Positions 6,384 to 12,618 of a stretch of DNA of 12,618 nucleotides are shown here, one piece after another. A program made the position numbers and the translations under genes. How positions within the stretch are numbered: position 1 is the first letter of the stretch; each line of letters begins with the position of its first letter. Source of the DNA: Ilumatobacteraceae bacterium (lineage in GTDB: Bacteria > Actinomycetota > Acidimicrobiia > Acidimicrobiales > Ilumatobacteraceae); NCBI GenBank assembly GCA_030728545.1, contig JANQZQ010000130.1, positions 1-12,618 on the forward strand, written 5' to 3'. The notes beneath the pieces were generated by a model. It was not told where the DNA came from. It saw only the letters and a list, made by a program, of their open reading frames with translations, and searched no databases.

Positions 6384-7841
6384 ATGACGGCAGGTGTCGA
6401 CGAGGTTGCGCTAGCACCTTTGCACGAACGGGTGCGCTCTGCGTTGGTGGATCGCATTGGCATTTCACGGCGCAAGGCGACGATGACAGTGCTCTTGAGC
6501 GGTGTGTTCACCGTGAGTTTCACCATCACTTTGCTGGTGGTGGTGTTGGATACGGTGGCTGCCGACTTGAAGTCAACTGTCAGTGTGGTGTCTTGGTCGA
6601 TTACGGCACCGATGTTGGCCTTTGCAGTGATTGGCCCTGCTTTCGGCAAGCTCGGCGATTTGATTGGCCACAAGCGAGTGTTCGTTGGCGGCTTGCTCGG
6701 CGCCGGAATTTTTGCCGGTCTCACTGCCTTGGCACCGAGTGCACCGATGTTGATCTTGTTGCGCACCCTTTCGGCGGCGTGCGGCTCGGCAACGGGGCCG
6801 TCGGCGATGGCATTTACGAATCGGATGTATGAACCACACGAGCGCGTCCGCCCGCTTGGCATGTGGAGTTTTGTCACCGCCGGTGCACCGGTCATCGGCG
6901 TGGTGGCTGGCGTTCCACTAGTTGACTTGGTTGGCTGGCGCATCATCTTTTTGGTGCAGGCACCACTGTGCATCGTTGGTGCTGGCGTGTCGTGGTGGTT
7001 GTTGCGCGATACCGAGCGCCAACCTGGTGCGCGATTCGACGCAGCTGGTGCCGTGACGCTTGGCGGTGGAGCGGCGTTGTTGCTACTTGGTATTAATCGT
7101 GGTGGTACCTGGGGTTGGAACTCGCCGCTCATCGTTGGTGCGATCGCAGTGGGCATGGTGTTGTTGTACACCTTCGTGCAAGTCGAGCGACGGGTCGCTG
7201 CACCGATGGTGCCACCGCAGTGGTTTCGCACCCGCAACATTGCATTTCCAGTGCTCAGTCAGGCACTTGCAAATTTTGCTTACATGGGTGGTTTCATGAT
7301 CATCCCGCAAATGCTCAAAGATGGTGTCGGGTTGTCGCTGGCCACGGTGGGCTGGCTGATCATCGCTCGTCCTCTGACTTTTTCGATTGTTGCTCCGCTC
7401 GGGGCGCGTGTCACGATGCGCACGGGTGAGCGCTTTGCCGGAATGTTCGGGGCCATGACGGTATTTGTTTCGATGATCGTGTTGTCAACGGTGCGCGAAG
7501 CCACGCCGCTATGGCTTATTGCTTTTGGGCTGGGGCTGTCGGGTTTGGGTTTGGGCGTGGCGTCACCTGCACTTTCTGCCTTGTTGGCCAACGCAGTCGA
7601 CGACGAGCAACTGGGCATTGCCAGTGCGATGCAGCAGTTGGTCACCCAAATGGGTGCGCTACTTGGTGCAACGGTGATGATTTCGGTGCACGAAGCCACG
7701 AGTGATCAAGGTGTTTTGGTGAGCTACTCCAATGCGCTCGTGGTGGGTGCAGCGCTGTGCGTCGTGGCGGGGCTATTGGCGACCGAAGTGCGATCCACTA
7801 GTCGCACCACTACATCGGCGCCACCAACCGCAGCGGTCTAG
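6384..7841 (+). CDS. MFS exporter, DHA2 (EmrB/QacA-like) drug:H+ antiporter type
   Basis: A 485-residue integral membrane protein with about 14 hydrophobic segments starting near residue 35, the count typical of the DHA2 family rather than 12-TM permeases. Visible family signs are LDTV in the first helix (D56, the reduced form of the LDxTIVNVAL motif), motif A in the loop after helix 2 (GKLGDLIGHKRVF, 88-100), and an antiporter-like motif C stretch in helix 5 (GAPVIGVVAGVP, 167-178). Such proteins export drugs, lipids or siderophore-like compounds with proton exchange; the substrate cannot be read here. A cytoplasmic N-terminal tail of about 34 residues and a Thr/Ser-rich tail of about 15 residues flank the core. 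It begins 25 bp after the pseudokinase stop with no promoter or clear Shine-Dalgarno sequence, so co-transcription is likely. It ends 7 bp from the opposing SCP2 gene. Confidence 0.88.
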   Translation: MTAGVDEVALAPLHERVRSALVDRIGISRRKATMTVLLSGVFTVSFTITLLVVVLDTVAADLKSTVSVVSWSITAPMLAFAVIGPAFGKLGDLIGHKRVFVGGLLGAGIFAGLTALAPSAPMLILLRTLSAACGSATGPSAMAFTNRMYEPHERVRPLGMWSFVTAGAPVIGVVAGVPLVDLVGWRIIFLVQAPLCIVGAGVSWWLLRDTERQPGARFDAAGAVTLGGGAALLLLGINRGGTWGWNSPLIVGAIAVGMVLLYTFVQVERRVAAPMVPPQWFRTRNIAFPVLSQALANFAYMGGFMIIPQMLKDGVGLSLATVGWLIIARPLTFSIVAPLGARVTMRTGERFAGMFGAMTVFVSMIVLSTVREATPLWLIAFGLGLSGLGLGVASPALSALLANAVDDEQLGIASAMQQLVTQMGALLGATVMISVHEATSDQGVLVSYSNALVVGAALCVVAGLLATEVRSTSRTTTSAPPTAAV

Positions 7842-7848
7842 CTAGCGG

Positions 7849-8256
7849 CTATTCGGTTATCGAACGAATTTCTTCGGCGACAACTACGCCCAGCTCAGTT
7901 TGGGGCATCGCAGTTTGCATTGCCATCAATTTCAAGACGTCACCTTCGACTTTGACTTTGCCCATGAGAAACGCTTCCATGGCTTTTTGTGGGTCTTGTT
8001 CGACGAAAATCGAGCGAGCGGTCACGTAGTCGGTGGTGAGTGTTGCATCAACGCTGTCGAGATGTCCGAGATCCATGACCACTTCGCCGCTGGAGGTGTC
8101 CATGTGGCTATTGACGACGCCATCGCCGAACGGCACGTTGGTGGCGACAAGGTTGAAACGAACGACGACGGCAACCTTCGGGGCTTGGTCTCGGTATTTT
8201 TCACGAATGGCTCGTGCAGCATCCATCCACTCGGGTGAAAGAAAGAGATGTGGCAC
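7849..8256 (-). CDS. SCP2 sterol-carrier-like domain protein
   Basis: A 135-residue single-domain soluble protein. The C-terminal part, with a helix followed by AFLMGKVKVEGDVLKLM (about 95-111), is the signature end of the SCP2 fold, in which a G-K/R-x-K-x-x-G-D turn precedes the last helix. The middle strands (VVVRFNLVATNV, GEVVMDLGHL, ATLTTDYVTARSIF) form the expected beta sheet. SCP2 domains make a hydrophobic tunnel that binds lipids, sterols or acyl-CoAs. In actinobacteria stand-alone copies are common and rarely characterised, so the ligand is unknown. GTG 8256 is chosen for its Shine-Dalgarno AAAGGA (8263-8268), 6 bp upstream. The gene is divergent from serA and converges on the MFS gene with 7 bp between stops. 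No functional tie to serine synthesis is evident. Confidence 0.84.
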   Translation of the reverse strand: MPHLFLSPEWMDAARAIREKYRDQAPKVAVVVRFNLVATNVPFGDGVVNSHMDTSSGEVVMDLGHLDSVDATLTTDYVTARSIFVEQDPQKAMEAFLMGKVKVEGDVLKLMAMQTAMPQTELGVVVAEEIRSITE

Positions 8257-8432
8257 GCTGAATCCTTTGCTAACGAAAAATAAACCAACGACACTTTGCT
8301 GGTCGTCAAAACTGAATTCCCCTCACGATAACGGTGCAACGAGCCCGAAATTGGCACACGCACATCGGGGAGCCGTGTGGCGGTGTGGTGGGGGAGTTGG
8401 CGATGATGCCCGTGACCCGCCACGATGGAGGT
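8257..8432. promoter_or_regulatory. Divergent control region, SCP2 gene / serA
   Basis: This 176-bp region is the longest gene-free stretch in the window. For the minus-strand SCP2 gene there is a Shine-Dalgarno AAAGGA (8263-8268) and a TATTTT -10 candidate (8277-8282), giving a leader of about 14 nt. A TTGACG (8304-8309) lies 21 bp from that -10, too far for a standard -35. CTTTGCT occurs twice on the plus strand (8265-8271 and 8294-8300). For serA I see a GGGGGAG purine tract (8390-8396) but no convincing promoter, attenuator or riboswitch. Confidence 0.4.
8390..8396 (+). promoter_or_regulatory. Purine tract that could serve as serA ribosome binding site for ATG 8403
   Basis: GGGGGAG ends 6 bp before the in-frame ATG at 8403 (a second ATG is at 8406), which is good Shine-Dalgarno spacing. 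The homology-based start at 8433 has GGAGG (8427-8431) only 1 bp upstream, which is too close for normal initiation. The true start of serA therefore stays uncertain by 10 codons. Confidence 0.35.
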
Positions 8433-10004
8433 ATGGCTCGAGTCCTTGTCACCGAAGAAATCGCCGATGCGGGTCTTGACCGCCTGCGTGCTGCTGGCCA
8501 TGTGGTCGATGTGCAGCTCGGGCTGAATGGCGAGGCGCTCATTGCAGCACTGCAAGGTGCTCAGGCACTCATCGTGCGCAGCGCTACCAATGTTGACGCT
8601 GAGGTGCTCGGCGCTGTGAGTGGACTGCTCGTTGTGGGTCGCGCTGGTGTCGGTTTGGACAACGTCGATGTCGACGCTGCGACAAAAGCTGGTGTGATGG
8701 TGACCAACGCGCCTGAATCGAACATCGTTTCGGCTGCCGAGCACACGATCGCGTTGTTGATGTCGATGGCTCGTAACGTGCCGCAGGCCCACGCCGCACT
8801 CGTGAGTGGTCGCTGGGAGCGCTCTAAGTGGGAAGGTGTCGAACTCGCAGGCAAAACACTGGGCGTCGTTGGCTTGGGTCGCATCGGCAAGTTGGTGGCT
8901 CATCGCGCCCTCGGGCTGGGGATGAAAATCGTGGCGTTTGATCCGTACATCTCAGTCGAGCGTGGTCGCCAGATGAACGTCGACATGTTGCCGCTCGATC
9001 AGCTCGTGGCCACGAGCGACTTTCTTACGGTGCACCTCCCGAAGAACAAAGAAACACTTGGGCTCATCAATCGCGATCTACTCGTGAAGGCCAAGCCATC
9101 GTTGCGAGTTATCAACGTGGCGCGAGGCGGCATCGTGGCAGAACATGACCTCTTCGAAGCCTTGCGTGATGGGCTCATTGCTGGTGCTGCGTTGGATGTC
9201 TTTGAACGTGAACCCGTCACCGACTCGCCACTGTTCTCATTGCCGAACGTGGTGGTTACACCGCACCTGGGTGCCAGCACACGTGAAGCACAAGACAAAG
9301 CCGGAGAAGTCATCGCCGACATGGTGCAGCTGGCCTTGGCCGGCGACTTCGTGCCATTCGCAGTCAACGTGGATGCCGCCGAAGCCAACGAAACCTTGAA
9401 GCCCTTTATTCCTTTGGCCGAACGACTCGGTGCGCTATTTGCCGATGTGGTTGGTGCACGCGCCAGCGAGCTCGAGATTGAAGCCAGCGGTGAGATCGGT
9501 GCCTATGACACGCGCATCATTACGTTGGCGGCACTCAAAGGGTTTCTCGGACGTCTCACCGGAGATGCAATTACCTACGTGAATGCACCGACAGTTGCCG
9601 AGCAACGAAAAGTCGTCGTGCGAGAACAGCGTCGCGACGATGTTGCCCACCAGGACTATGTCAATCTCATCACGCTGCGTTCAGGTGCGCACAACATTTC
9701 TGGCACGTTGGCTGGTCGGCGCCGCGAGGCACGCCTCGTGCTCATCGACGACCACTTGAGCGACGTGCCTCCGGCGCGATTTATGTTGATTGTGCGCAAC
9801 GATGACCGACCAGGAGTGATTGGTCGAGTGGGCACGGTCTTGGGAGATGCCGGGGTCAACATCGACAACATGGATGTGGGTAAAACACCCCAAGCCGGTA
9901 GTGCACTCATGGTGATTGCAACTGCGACACCAACACCGGCCGAAGTGGTGAGCCAGCTGCGTCAGGTGCCAGGCATTGTCGAAGTAATTACGGTCGGCGG
10001 CTGA
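8433..10004 (+). CDS. serA: D-3-phosphoglycerate dehydrogenase SerA, long ASB-ACT form
   Basis: A 523-residue cytoplasmic enzyme oxidising 3-phosphoglycerate to 3-phosphohydroxypyruvate with NAD+, the first step of serine synthesis. Domains in order are the split substrate-binding domain (1-100 and about 285-310), the NAD-binding Rossmann domain with GLGRIG (147-152) and the ribose-binding D170, an ASB intervening domain (about 315-445) and a C-terminal ACT domain (449-523, with DDRPGVIGRVG at 457-467). Catalytic residues are visible: R231 in ARGG, E260 in FEREP and H278 in HLGAST. The length matches the actinobacterial type I enzyme of about 525-530 residues, in which serine binds the ACT domain and inhibits. 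ATG 8433 begins the first beta strand (MARVLVTEE) as expected; ATG 8403 would add MMPVTRHDGG and has better RBS spacing. The 3' end overlaps pyrF by 17 bp, tail to tail. Confidence 0.96.
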   Translation: MARVLVTEEIADAGLDRLRAAGHVVDVQLGLNGEALIAALQGAQALIVRSATNVDAEVLGAVSGLLVVGRAGVGLDNVDVDAATKAGVMVTNAPESNIVSAAEHTIALLMSMARNVPQAHAALVSGRWERSKWEGVELAGKTLGVVGLGRIGKLVAHRALGLGMKIVAFDPYISVERGRQMNVDMLPLDQLVATSDFLTVHLPKNKETLGLINRDLLVKAKPSLRVINVARGGIVAEHDLFEALRDGLIAGAALDVFEREPVTDSPLFSLPNVVVTPHLGASTREAQDKAGEVIADMVQLALAGDFVPFAVNVDAAEANETLKPFIPLAERLGALFADVVGARASELEIEASGEIGAYDTRIITLAALKGFLGRLTGDAITYVNAPTVAEQRKVVVREQRRDDVAHQDYVNLITLRSGAHNISGTLAGRRREARLVLIDDHLSDVPPARFMLIVRNDDRPGVIGRVGTVLGDAGVNIDNMDVGKTPQAGSALMVIATATPTPAEVVSQLRQVPGIVEVITVGG

Positions 10005-10842
10005 CACGGCTGTTTGCCGTGTCACGCAGAGCGTCACTGAGCGAATCACGCAGTGTGACCGCTGCAGCACGTGCGGCTGCGGCGAAGTCGTCGCCCGCCG
10101 AGGCGTAGATAACGGCCCGTGAGCTGTTCACAATCAGCCCGGTGCCGTCGGCAGTCGCACCATTGGCAATCACGCTCGCTGGGTCGCCGCCCTGGGCACC
10201 GACACCAGGCACGAGCAGCGGCAGGTCACCGACTATCTCGCGCACTCGGCGCAATTCAGCGGGTTGAGTTGCGCCTACAACGAGCCCCACATCGGCGCGC
10301 AACGACCAATCATTTGCTGCCCGTCGAGCAATCGTTTCAAAAAGCGGCTCGGATGCGTCGTTGGTGCGTAGCGACTGCAATTCGCCCGAGCCCGGGTTGG
10401 AGGTGCGACACAACACGATGGTGCCTCGATTGCGACGGGCAAAGAACGGCTCCAACGAGTCGGTTCCCAACCACGGGTTTACGGTGACTGCATCAGCGCC
10501 GTAGCGATCGAAGGCTTCGCGCGCATACATTTCGGCCGTGTCACCGATATCGCCGCGTTTGGCATCCAGAATCAGCACCACTCGTGGATGCTCGCGGCGA
10601 ATGTGTTCACAGATCCGCTCCAGCGCAGCTTCAGCGCCATGAGCAGCGAAATAAGCAATCTGTGGCTTGAACGCACACACCACATCGCCCGTGGCATCGA
10701 CGATGTCGCGGCAAAACGTTTCGATGGCGTTGGCGTGACCATGCAAGGGTGCAGGAAATCGTGCGGGGTCGGGGTCTAACCCAACACACACGAGTGACGC
10801 TGATTCGCGCCATGCTTCGCGGAGTCGCTGTGAAAACCCCAC
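9988..10842 (-). CDS. pyrF: Orotidine 5'-phosphate decarboxylase PyrF, type 2
   Basis: A 284-residue cytoplasmic enzyme that decarboxylates OMP to UMP, the last step of pyrimidine synthesis. The catalytic signature LDAKRGDIGDTA (92-103) contains D93, K95 and D98, and K59 in CAFKPQ supplies the other charged residue of the tetrad. VCVGLDPDP (18-26), VNPWLG (121-126), TSNPGSGELQ (147-156) and LVPGVGAQGGD (210-220) are typical of the type 2 family found in mycobacteria and relatives. The length is a little above the usual 270-280 because of a polar tail that overlaps the serA 3' end by 17 bp. GTG 10842 lies 3 bp after the ferredoxin stop, so the two are surely co-transcribed and perhaps translationally coupled. 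No good Shine-Dalgarno sequence is seen before it. A 9-bp stem-loop lies within its last codons. Confidence 0.96.
   Translation of the reverse strand: MGFSQRLREAWRESASLVCVGLDPDPARFPAPLHGHANAIETFCRDIVDATGDVVCAFKPQIAYFAAHGAEAALERICEHIRREHPRVVLILDAKRGDIGDTAEMYAREAFDRYGADAVTVNPWLGTDSLEPFFARRNRGTIVLCRTSNPGSGELQSLRTNDASEPLFETIARRAANDWSLRADVGLVVGATQPAELRRVREIVGDLPLLVPGVGAQGGDPASVIANGATADGTGLIVNSSRAVIYASAGDDFAAAARAAAVTLRDSLSDALRDTANSRVSRRP
10002..10024. terminator. Stem-loop at the serA stop, inside the pyrF 3' end
   Basis: TGACACGGC (10002-10010), loop TGTTT, then GCCGTGTCA (10016-10024) make a perfect 9-bp stem with a 5-base loop. The left arm starts with the serA TGA. No T-run follows on either strand, so this is not a classical intrinsic terminator. 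It could still act as a U-less terminator or 3' stabiliser for serA mRNA. For pyrF it lies in coding sequence. Confidence 0.45.
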
Positions 10843-10845
10843 GCG

Positions 10846-11037
10846 TCAGTCTTCGAGCACAATCGCACCAGTGGGGCAGAGGTCGGCGGCTTGTTGCACG
10901 ACGTCGTACAACTCGGGGCCCGGTTGATCTTTGCGAATGTGCAGGTAACCATCGTTGCGAATCTCAAATACCTCGGGGGCAACTTGAGCACAGGCCCCAG
11001 TCGACGCACAGAGATCAAAATTGACTGTGACTTTCAC
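10846..11037 (-). CDS. Single-cluster ferredoxin (three-cysteine, 3Fe-4S type likely)
   Basis: A 63-residue acidic electron carrier beginning MKVTVNFDLC. Cluster ligands are C10 and C16 (C-x5-C) and C54 followed by Pro (LCPTGAI). The place between C10 and C16 where a 4Fe-4S protein would carry its second cysteine is T13, so three cysteines remain and a [3Fe-4S] cluster, or a 4Fe-4S cluster with a non-Cys ligand, is expected. AQVAPEVFE after C16 is typical of small actinobacterial ferredoxins that feed cytochrome P450s and other oxygenases, with this residue known to vary. I chose GTG 11035-11037 because GGGAGG (11043-11048) lies 5 bp upstream; the longer form from GTG 11070 would add 11 residues lying across the RBS. 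pyrF follows after 3 bp. No P450 or reductase is in the window, so its redox partner is unknown. Confidence 0.88.
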   Translation of the reverse strand: MKVTVNFDLCASTGACAQVAPEVFEIRNDGYLHIRKDQPGPELYDVVQQAADLCPTGAIVLED

Positions 11038-11098
11038 AACATCCTCCCGAGATGACGCTAGTTGAGCCACCTACAACATCTAGCCTGACGCTGCCCTC
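11038..11098. promoter_or_regulatory. Divergent control region, ferredoxin-pyrF / MMPL transporter
   Basis: This 61-bp gap carries a strong Shine-Dalgarno GGGAGG on the minus strand (11043-11048), 5 bp before the ferredoxin GTG. TAGCGT on the minus strand (11055-11060) fits TAnnnT and would start a leader of about 11 nt containing that site. On the plus strand TAGCCT (11081-11086) lies 12 bp before the MMPL ATG, giving a very short leader of about 6 nt with no Shine-Dalgarno sequence. Confidence 0.42.
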
Positions 11099-12618
11099 AT
11101 GTTGAAAACTCTTGGCGCGTTCGCGCATCTTCATCGTCGTGTTGTGGTTGCCATGTGGGTAGTCATTATTGCGGTTCTGGCAGGCCTCGTCGGCACCTTC
11201 GGCAATGCATTTTCCACCCAGTTCAACCTGCCCAACGTAGAGAGCGCCGAGGGGTTCAGTCTTCTTGAAGAACGATTCGGTTCGCAGGCCAGTGGTCGCT
11301 CGGGCACGGTAGTGGTGCAATCCACGGGCGGCCCATTCAGTGAGGCGCAGCGCCAGGCTCTTGACGACTACTTCGCGCAGCTCGATTCGCGTAGCGACAT
11401 GGGAGTGGTGAGCCCATTCACTGCCGCTGGCAGTCGGCAAATTGCTCCGAGTGGTGATATTGCATTTGCCAACGTGTCGTTCATTGCCGAACTCGACTCG
11501 GCTGAAGAGTTTGAAGAAGTTTTCGCCGAGATGAAGGCGATTGAGCCGGTCGTTGCTGGTGTGCAAATTGAGTACGGCGGTGAAGTGTTCGCCGCCTTTG
11601 AAACTCCGACGTCCGAGGTGCTGGGCCTCGCATTCGCCATGGTGAGTTTGATCTTTGCATTTGGTTCGGTGTTGGCCATGGGTTTGCCGATTGGCACTGC
11701 ATTCGGAGGTATCGCAGCCGGAGTGCTCGTTGCCACGTTGGTTTCCAACATTTTCACCATGCCCGACTTCGCCACCACGCTCGGCGTGATGATCGGCCTT
11801 GGTGTCGGCATCGACTATGCGCTTTTTATCGTGACCCGATACCGCGAGGCACGTCAACGTGGTCGGGGCTGTGCTGCAGCAACCATCGAAGCAATCGACA
11901 CTGCCGGACGTGCGGTGCTATTTGCCGGCACCACGGTGGTGATCTCACTGCTCGGGATGTTGATCATGGGTGTGGGCTTCATGAACGGCTTGGCAATCGG
12001 TGCTTCCATCACGGTGCTCTTCACGATGATGGCCTCGGTGACGCTGTTGCCGGCCTTGCTCGGTTTCGTTGGTGAGCGAATCGAAGTCACTCGTTGGCGC
12101 GGTGTTATTGCGGCAGGTTTGGTGTCAGTGACGCTCGTTGGTGTTGGGCTCAAACAGAACCCGTTGCTGTTGGCTGCACCAGTCGCTGGGCTTGTGCTCC
12201 TTGTTGGCAGTTTCATTCCCTTCTTGCGACGCCCCTTGCCTGCCCGCCGCCACAAACCCATGCCCGAAACCATGCCCTATCGCTGGAGCCGCGCCGTGCA
12301 GCGTCGCCCGTGGGTGATGTTGATTGTTGGCGTGGTTGCGCTCGGCGCAATCGCTGTGCCGGTGCTCGACTTGCGCTTGGGCTTTGCCGATGAAGGTAAT
12401 TACCCGACCGATACCACAACCCGTCGCGCCTATGACCTCTTGGCCACGGGCTTTGGTGCTGGCTTCAACGGGCCGCTCACTTTGGTGGCCGCCGTTGATT
12501 CACCTGCCCAGTTAGCGGCCGCACAGCAGTTGAGTGACGTCTTAGCCACAACCCCCGGTGTGGTGAGTGCCAGCCCAGCCATTGCAAACGACCCGGCTGC
12601 ACCTACTGCTGTGTTGTT
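11099..12618 (+). CDS. MMPL-family RND transporter (3' end outside window)
   Basis: The first 506 residues of an open frame that runs off the window. An N-terminal helix (about 15-34) precedes a first porter-type loop of about 135 residues (35-170), then a block of five helices (about 174-325). The fourth-helix signature GLGVGIDYALFIVTRYREARQRG (residues 233-255, given here in part as GIDYALF) carries the D239-Y240 pair that matches the proton-relay Asp-Tyr of mycobacterial MmpL3-type proteins. Two more hydrophobic stretches (about 335-375) lead to a basic cytoplasmic segment, and a helix at 405-422 starts the second half, with its porter loop beginning at about 430. MMPL proteins export lipids or hydrophobic compounds using proton flow. 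ATG 11099 follows a TAGCCT -10 candidate by 12 bp. No lipid-synthesis gene lies nearby, so the cargo is unknown. Confidence 0.88.
   Translation, partial: MLKTLGAFAHLHRRVVVAMWVVIIAVLAGLVGTFGNAFSTQFNLPNVESAEGFSLLEERFGSQASGRSGTVVVQSTGGPFSEAQRQALDDYFAQLDSRSDMGVVSPFTAAGSRQIAPSGDIAFANVSFIAELDSAEEFEEVFAEMKAIEPVVAGVQIEYGGEVFAAFETPTSEVLGLAFAMVSLIFAFGSVLAMGLPIGTAFGGIAAGVLVATLVSNIFTMPDFATTLGVMIGLGVGIDYALFIVTRYREARQRGRGCAAATIEAIDTAGRAVLFAGTTVVISLLGMLIMGVGFMNGLAIGASITVLFTMMASVTLLPALLGFVGERIEVTRWRGVIAAGLVSVTLVGVGLKQNPLLLAAPVAGLVLLVGSFIPFLRRPLPARRHKPMPETMPYRWSRAVQRRPWVMLIVGVVALGAIAVPVLDLRLGFADEGNYPTDTTTRRAYDLLATGFGAGFNGPLTLVAAVDSPAQLAAAQQLSDVLATTPGVVSASPAIANDPAAPTAVL

Noticed and set aside
6029..7240. A 403-codon open frame on the minus strand
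   Set aside because: It lies opposite the PASTA and MFS genes, is rich in Ser, Thr, Arg and His with no hydrophobic core or motif, and overlaps two well-supported proteins. It is a reverse-strand shadow.
7838..7845. Palindrome CTAGCTAG between the MFS and SCP2 stops, with AACCG/CGGTT flanks
   Set aside because: It provides two overlapping stop codons and the flanking arms form only an interrupted weak stem; not enough to call a terminator.
8265..8300. CTTTGCT repeated twice upstream of the SCP2 gene as an operator
   Set aside because: A 7-bp match with 22 bp between copies is weak, one copy overlaps the Shine-Dalgarno sequence, and no known site resembles it.
8022..8903. A 293-codon open frame on the minus strand
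   Set aside because: It spans the SCP2 gene in another frame, the SCP2-serA control region and the serA 5' end antisense. Its composition (many His, Thr, Ser) is that of a shadow, and no fold is recognisable.
10119..10487. A 122-codon plus-strand frame inside pyrF
   Set aside because: It lies antisense to strongly conserved PyrF catalytic residues and has no motif of its own.
11015..11857. A 280-codon open frame on the minus strand antisense to the MMPL gene
   Set aside because: The opposite strand encodes a clear MMPL protein with the GIDYAL motif. The antisense product is hydrophilic and featureless, and it crosses the ferredoxin RBS region.

Overview
The window looks like a stretch of housekeeping chromosome from a moderately GC-rich member of the Actinomycetota, possibly class Acidimicrobiia. 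The grounds are a two-domain-extended (long) SerA, a type 2 PyrF, a PASTA kinase-like protein, an SCP2-domain protein, a single-cluster actinobacterial ferredoxin, an MMPL transporter, frequent GTG starts (7 of the 11 starts visible here) and several actinobacterial TAnnnT -10 elements placed for leaderless transcription. The class is an inference; no rRNA or other phylogenetic marker RNA is present. I see no tRNA, rRNA, insertion sequence, phage gene or CRISPR array.

Layout. 1-68 is the last part of what looks like mnmA (tRNA 2-thiouridylase), followed on the + strand by a methyltransferase-fold protein of unknown substrate (115-936). A multi-pass membrane protein with a soluble C-terminal domain (933-1766, -) is divergent from ligA, the NAD+-dependent DNA ligase (1823-3889, +). 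A small single-pass membrane protein with an outside Ig-like domain (3903-4382, -) is divergent from a PASTA-repeat kinase-like receptor (4472-6358, +), which is followed 25 bp later by a 14-TM drug-exporter-type MFS permease (6384-7841, +). An SCP2 sterol-carrier-like protein (7849-8256, -) is divergent from serA, phosphoglycerate dehydrogenase (8433-10004, +). A ferredoxin and pyrF form a two-gene minus-strand unit (11037-9988), divergent from an MMPL/RND transporter that runs off the window (11099-12618, +).

The genes alternate strands almost one by one. Every convergent pair is packed tail to tail (4-bp overlap, 13-bp gap, 7-bp gap, 17-bp overlap), and each divergent pair shares a short 56-176 bp control region. 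The functions are mixed: tRNA modification, DNA ligation, serine and pyrimidine synthesis, and envelope or export functions. No single pathway unites them.

The most unusual content lies in two proteins. The PASTA protein has lost the VAIK lysine, the HRD arginine, the catalytic-loop Lys and Asn and the DFG aspartate, so it reads as a transmembrane pseudokinase that would sense muropeptides or cell wall without phosphorylating. LigA has an intact reading frame but carries Val where the motif IV aspartate (E. coli Asp285) should be, together with other changes around the active site. Both can be checked by alignment and biochemistry.
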